Assembly: GCA_015494005.1 (NCBI GenBank)
Contig: WGCB01000394.1
Coordinates: 1-6,739, forward strand
Reading direction: 5' to 3'
DNA length: 6,739 nucleotides
From: Caldilineaceae bacterium
Lineage (GTDB): Bacteria > Chloroflexota > Anaerolineae > Caldilineales > Caldilineaceae
The notes under the pieces are model-generated. The model had not been told where the DNA came from. It did no database searches and saw nothing but the letters and a program-made list of their open reading frames with translations. Made by a program: the position numbers and the translations under genes. This document shows, one piece after another, positions 5,408 through 6,739 of the stretch; position 1 is the first letter of the stretch, and the number at the start of each line of letters is the position of its first letter.

Positions 5408-6739
5408 CTACTTGGCTAGCTGGACCTCCATGGTGGCCTCGGCTGGTGTGAGCTCGTCCGCGAAGAGATCCCGCAGGGCCTCCAGCAGACGTTGGGTGAA
5501 GGCAGCGAACGCCTGGCCGTTGGGACGAGCAATGGCCGTCTCCAGGCTCTCCTGCAGGAAGAGATGGTAGGGATCGTTCTCCCGGCGGGCGATGCCCAGG
5601 CTGCTGCGGCGGCTAGGCAGTTGCCCGGTGAGGCGGCTCCACTCGCCCTGGATGGTGGGCTCCATCAGGCTGTGGATGAGCTGGAGAGCCAGGCCCTGGC
5701 GCACGGGATCCTCGGTCACCAGGGCGATGTTCCAGGTCCGGGCGATGGTGACGACCTCTCCGGTGCGGGTGGGGGCACGGCCAAAGCCCACGTCCTCCAG
5801 GCTGGTGCGCTCGGCCAGAAAGCGGCTGGCCGGCACCTGGGCCATGGTCCCGTTGCCGTTGACGAAGTAGGTCCAGGCCATCTCCGAGTCGGCGATGTTC
5901 AGCACGCTCTCTGGGATCAGGCCCTGCACCTGGCCGCCCTTCAGGAACTCCAGCACGGCCTGCAGCGCCTCTGGGTCCGTGAGGCGGCCCTCCTCGTCCA
6001 GCTGGCCGCCAGCCGCCACGTACTGGGCCAGGAGGATATCCCCGCCGTAGCCATCCAGGGTCCCCGCCGCGAAGATGTAGCTCTGCTCTCCGGCCAGGAA
6101 CTCCTCCCAGGTGCCCGGGGGGCGCGGCACTTGATCCTGGCGGTAGACCAGGTGATCGAAGTCCACGCTGTAGGGCACGCCGTAGACTTGACCCTGGTAT
6201 TGAACCGTGGCCAGGGCGGCCGGGAAGAGATCCCCGTAGCTCTCCAGGATGGCCGGGTCCACAGGCTGAACCAGGCCTAGATCCACGGCCTGCCACAGGT
6301 CCCGGCTGCTGAGCACCACCACGTCCGGCAGGAGCTCGGGCGCGGCCCGGGCGGTGGTGCGGAGGAAGGCCAGCAGCCCGGCCTGGCCCGATTCCGCCTT
6401 GGCTATGGCTCGAACGGTCACATCCGGGTGTTCCCCCTGGAAGCGGCTGATGATCCCCTCCAGGACCACGTCCGCGCGCTGGGCTGTGCGGGGCACCAGG
6501 AAAGGGGGCGCCCAGATGACCAGTTCAACGGGCGCGTTCGAGACCCTCCCAGCCGTCTGGTCGGGCACTTTGGGGTTCTCCATCTCGGGCTGGGCAGGGG
6601 CGAGGGGATCCATGGCGGGGGCGGCAGCCGAGGTGCCATCCCGGCAGGCGGTGAAGAGGCCGGTCAACAGGGCCAGACAGAGGAGCAGGCTCCACGGAGC
6701 GGCTCTCCCTCGGCGAGCAAGTCTGGAGCGGGCCGGGGG
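5408..6739 (-). CDS. Extracellular solute-binding lipoprotein of an ABC importer (5' end off window)
   Basis: This looks like a family-1 type binding protein, which captures a solute, often a sugar, outside the membrane for an ABC permease. The frame stays open to the right edge. The 24 codons before TTG 6667 read as a signal peptide: Arg-rich (RSRLARRGRAA), then a hydrophobic core (WSLLLCLALLTGLF), then a lipobox FTAC with Cys at codon 6644-6646. The true start therefore lies beyond the window; starting at TTG 6667 would cut the signal in half. After Cys (visible residue 32) comes an Ala/Pro-rich linker (about 33-69), then the binding domain from PVELVIW (70-76). Family-like segments follow: DVVVLSSRDL (139-148), YGVPYSVDFDHLVYR (186-200) and PPGTWEEF (207-214). 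443 residues are visible. It converges on rplL; permease genes would lie outside the window. The substrate cannot be told. Confidence 0.85.
   Translation of the reverse strand, partial: PPARSRLARRGRAAPWSLLLCLALLTGLFTACRDGTSAAAPAMDPLAPAQPEMENPKVPDQTAGRVSNAPVELVIWAPPFLVPRTAQRADVVLEGIISRFQGEHPDVTVRAIAKAESGQAGLLAFLRTTARAAPELLPDVVVLSSRDLWQAVDLGLVQPVDPAILESYGDLFPAALATVQYQGQVYGVPYSVDFDHLVYRQDQVPRPPGTWEEFLAGEQSYIFAAGTLDGYGGDILLAQYVAAGGQLDEEGRLTDPEALQAVLEFLKGGQVQGLIPESVLNIADSEMAWTYFVNGNGTMAQVPASRFLAERTSLEDVGFGRAPTRTGEVVTIARTWNIALVTEDPVRQGLALQLIHSLMEPTIQGEWSRLTGQLPSRRSSLGIARRENDPYHLFLQESLETAIARPNGQAFAAFTQRLLEALRDLFADELTPAEATMEVQLAK

Noticed and set aside
5492..6280. 262-codon open frame on the + strand opposite the solute-binding gene
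   Set aside because: The - strand frame has a lipobox and binding-protein segments. The + strand product is compositionally biased and unrecognisable.

Overview
This is a bacterial chromosomal housekeeping region. It carries the translation and transcription cluster tuf - tRNA-Trp - secE - nusG - rplK - rplA - rplJ - rplL on the + strand. A convergent gene for a lipid-anchored ABC solute-binding protein lies at the right edge. The DNA is GC-rich. EF-Tu has an Ala-Ile pair in switch I ([11 protein letters not shown]), NusG has a long acidic N-terminal tail, and L10 has an extended C-terminal helix. These traits suggest a Chloroflexota bacterium, perhaps of the Anaerolineae/Caldilineae type. 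That placement is an inference from remembered family sequences, not from a search.

Layout. The window opens exactly at the ATG of tuf (1-1200). A very stable hairpin without a U-tract follows, then tRNA-Trp (1256-1328, anticodon CCA). The 189-nt stretch up to secE is full of inverted repeats and palindromes. secE (1518-1736) and nusG (1867-2580) supply a translocon subunit and a transcription elongation factor. rplK and rplA encode L11 and L1. A good sigma-70-type promoter (TTGCCA-N17-GATAAT) sits right after rplA. It reads into a classical L10 leader with a kink-turn and three-way junction, then a U-tailed attenuator hairpin, and then rplJ (TTG start at 4203) and rplL. A strong intrinsic terminator (5303-5342) closes the block. 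On the - strand, 5408-6739 encodes a family-1-like extracellular solute-binding lipoprotein whose start codon lies beyond the right edge.

How it works together. The genes supply the GTPase-associated centre and stalk of the large ribosomal subunit (L11, L10, L7/L12), the L1 stalk, the elongation factor that works with them (EF-Tu), NusG and SecE. The rplJL pair appears to be under its own promoter with autogenous L10 attenuation.

Most notable points: (1) rpoB does not follow rplL; the unit is terminated and meets a convergent transport gene. (2) NusG carries a ~65-residue tail that is ~40% acidic. (3) tuf uses G-ending codons (GCG, ACG, GGG) where rplA uses C-ending ones. (4) The tuf-tRNA-secE spacers hold several stable and mutually exclusive RNA structures. 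I see no mobile element, CRISPR array or wholly new multi-gene system.
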